Source of the DNA: Didymodactylos carnosus
Lineage: Eukaryota; Rotifera; Eurotatoria; Philodinida; Philodinidae
Reading direction: 5' to 3'
Length of the DNA: 20,128 nucleotides
NCBI GenBank assembly: GCA_905250885.1
Contig: CAJNOQ010003487.1
Location: forward strand, 1-20,128
Under the pieces are notes generated by a model, which had not been told where the DNA came from, searched no databases, and worked only from the letters and a program-made list of their open reading frames with translations. This document shows, in pieces, positions 18,649 through 20,128 of the stretch (position 1 is the first letter of the stretch; every line of letters starts with the position of its first letter). The position numbers and the translations under genes are program-made.

Positions 18649-18793
18649 TTAACCCTTTGGTGCCGAGACACGCATATATGCGTGTTGAAGTTTCTGATCA
18701 TTGCTTCTATATAACAATAAAATTTGTTTCAGACATTTTTTGAAAGAAAAAATTTTCATTTTTTCAAAAAAGAACCCGGCGTCAAAGGGTTAA
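18649..18793. mobile_element. piggyBac-like MITE (137 bp) with TTAA target duplication
   Basis: The element 18653-18789 starts CCCTTTGGTGCCG and ends, on the other strand, with CCCTTTGACGCCG, and is flanked on both sides by TTAA (18649-18652 and 18790-18793). TTAA targets and CCCTTTG-type ends are hallmarks of the piggyBac superfamily. A perfect 16-base palindrome CACGCATATATGCGTG (18669-18684) lies just inside the left end. There is no coding capacity, so it would depend on a transposase made elsewhere. Confidence 0.8.
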
Positions 18794-19871
18794 TCAGAAA
18801 TTTGCGGGCTACAATCCTGCTGGAGGTTTTGGTTGGTTTAGAGGTTATTTCCCCCTTGAGTCTTTACCTCAATAACTTGAAACCAGATCAACGTTGCGAC
18901 AATGAAAAAAAGAAATTAAGCAAGTTAACACATTTTGTTAAAAGAAAGTAAGTTTGGTTAAACTAGTTCATACTATGGAAAGATTCAAAACGTCCCCTCC
19001 CTCAAACGAAAAGCATTTTATCATCGAAGTTTCTCCCATTGTTAGCTCTTTCGAGCTTTCGTAAAGGAAACAATGCCGTCAATTTCTCCTGCTGTTTCCA
19101 TCTCTCGAGATAATTTTACACATATTTCTACAATTAAATCCTTCCACTCTTTTTCATTCATTTTTCAATCAAAATCAACGACCAAACAATATTCTGTCTT
19201 TGCTATGCAAAAATTGAATTATCGTTTCCTACAAGTATTATGTTCAATTTTTATTGTCAAAATATTCTTGTTCATATGATTAATCCTCAACGACAAATTG
19301 TTTTGTTAAGTTTGACAAGGAAACATAATCATTTTAAACAATTACATTCGTTATCTAATCCTGAAAAATTTACATATGTTAAAGAATCAGAGAGAAAGAA
19401 TCAAAGAATGACTGAAGATTCTTTGACTTAGGAGTTGAACATGGTTTTTGAGAGACTGCAATCGCAGAGACATGTTCTACAGTAGTTTTGTCTTGAAACA
19501 GTCACGATATGACTGTTGTTTCGAAGCGGATGACGGAAAATTATTAGAAGCCATGTTATTTTACAATAAATCTGAAAATTATTTTAAAGGTAGCGATGAA
19601 AAACATTTTATCATTGTTTTATCCATAGTAGATTTGTTTAAAATTATTTTATCGATTATTTGTGTTTTTTTTTGTGCTTTCGCTCCTTTTTTTCGGCGAG
19701 CGATGAAGAATTGATCTGTTTTTGTTTATTCATCCGTAGCATGTATTTGCTCAGACGAAGGTATTTTGCATGGTTTTTTGTTGTTTAGGTAATAGTCAGA
19801 AAATGTCTTATGTAAACTAACTGTAGAGTAAAATAAAGCATTTTATCACCGAAGATTCTTCCATTGTTAGC
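18794..19871. other. Non-coding stretch with one 37-bp repeat pair
   Basis: Several short frames (19073-19279, 19240-19431, 19448-19714) have no recognisable motif. The last ends in a T-rich hydrophobic run, and none has convincing splice signals. The only structure seen is the repeat pair described next. Confidence 0.4.
19010..19871 (+). repeat. Pair of 37-bp direct repeats, 825 bp apart
   Basis: The segments 19010-19046 and 19835-19871 match at 34 of 37 positions, from AAAGCATTTTATCA to CCATTGTTAGC. The second copy stops exactly where the hAT-like terminus at 19872 begins, whereas the first continues into TCTTTCGAGC. Confidence 0.8.
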
Positions 19872-20128
19872 TAGGCATGCACCAGTTACAGTTAACTGTA
19901 AAACTGTAACTGTCATAACTGTTATAACTGTAAAACTGTAACAACTGTTATAACTGTAAAACTGTAACTGTCATAACTGCAACTGAGAAAAGGGTAAAAC
20001 TGTCGGAAAGAGTTTTTAGCATTTTGGTCTCGATTCGTAATATATTTGTACAAAACTATTCGTGACGTATCAGATAAGATGTCTTCCATCTTTTCACTTG
20101 GCGAATGTCTGCGTATGCCGTCCACTCT
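19872..20128 (+). mobile_element. Left end of a second hAT-like element, running off the window
   Basis: TAGGCATGCACCAGTTACAG matches the pattern of the termini of the 2.7-kb element (TAGG, two bases, TGCA, then a CG/CA-GTT block). AACTGT-type sub-terminal repeats follow at once. The expected target duplication on the left is TTGTTAGC (19864-19871). The other end lies outside the window, so length and coding content are unknown. Confidence 0.55.
19882..19985 (+). repeat. Array of AACTGT/CAGTTA units
   Basis: A 29-base segment at 19893-19921 is repeated exactly at 19951-19979 (period 58), and the whole tract consists of AACTGTAA, AACTGTCAT and AACTGTTAT units. Sub-terminal repeats of this kind often serve as transposase binding sites next to transposon ends. 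Confidence 0.9.

Noticed and set aside
19073..19714. Three consecutive short plus-strand frames as exons of a gene
   Set aside because: No consistent donor and acceptor pairs join them, and no protein family was recognised.

Overview
The window looks like AT-rich eukaryotic, probably metazoan, nuclear DNA with one intact protein gene set in a dense bed of decayed mobile elements and fold-back repeats. The evidence is: splice-acceptor-like tracts before degraded exons, AATAAA signals, fragments of GIY-YIG-bearing Penelope-like retroelements (PLEs), a hAT-like fold-back element, a piggyBac-like MITE, and no operon structure. A bdelloid rotifer would fit this mixture (AT-rich, PLE-rich, an intronless possibly acquired oxygenase gene, microbial-type PARG homologue), but the sequence alone does not prove it.

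Layout. 1-2731: non-coding, with an N at 361 flanked by a 24-bp exact duplication and a small fold-back. 2732-3425: a 678-bp hAT-like fold-back element with a perfect 8-bp target duplication. 3426-5098: no gene seen. 5099-7077: a 2-oxoglutarate/Fe(II) oxygenase gene on the minus strand, symmetrically enclosed by 126-bp inverted repeats that are about 93% identical. 7078-8870: small direct repeats and a possible exon pair. 8875-10040: a broken PLE (reverse transcriptase C-terminus, then GIY-YIG endonuclease) followed directly by a hammerhead-like motif. 10041-11870: sparse. 11872-12105: a degraded coding segment with one in-frame TGA. 12292-13382: a 633-bp fold-back element and a 130-bp direct repeat. 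14153-14403: a striking cluster of CTAG sites. 14707-14892: a perfect 78-bp inverted repeat whose right arm carries a hammerhead ribozyme with all core nucleotides intact. 15215-15496: the C-terminal exon of a microbial-type PARG-like protein with one in-frame TAG. 16662-17160: a second PLE endonuclease fragment followed by a second hammerhead-like motif. 17687-18793: more repeats, ending in the piggyBac-like MITE. 19872-end: one terminus of a second hAT-like element with AACTGT repeats, running out of the window.

Apart from the oxygenase, no complete protein gene could be recognised. The parts that do belong together are the three hammerhead motifs and the PLE fragments: two of the three lie just 3' of a PLE endonuclease, which is the place hammerheads occupy in PLE terminal repeats. 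The most unusual structures are the intact hammerhead in a perfect palindrome and the oxygenase gene framed by matching inverted repeats.
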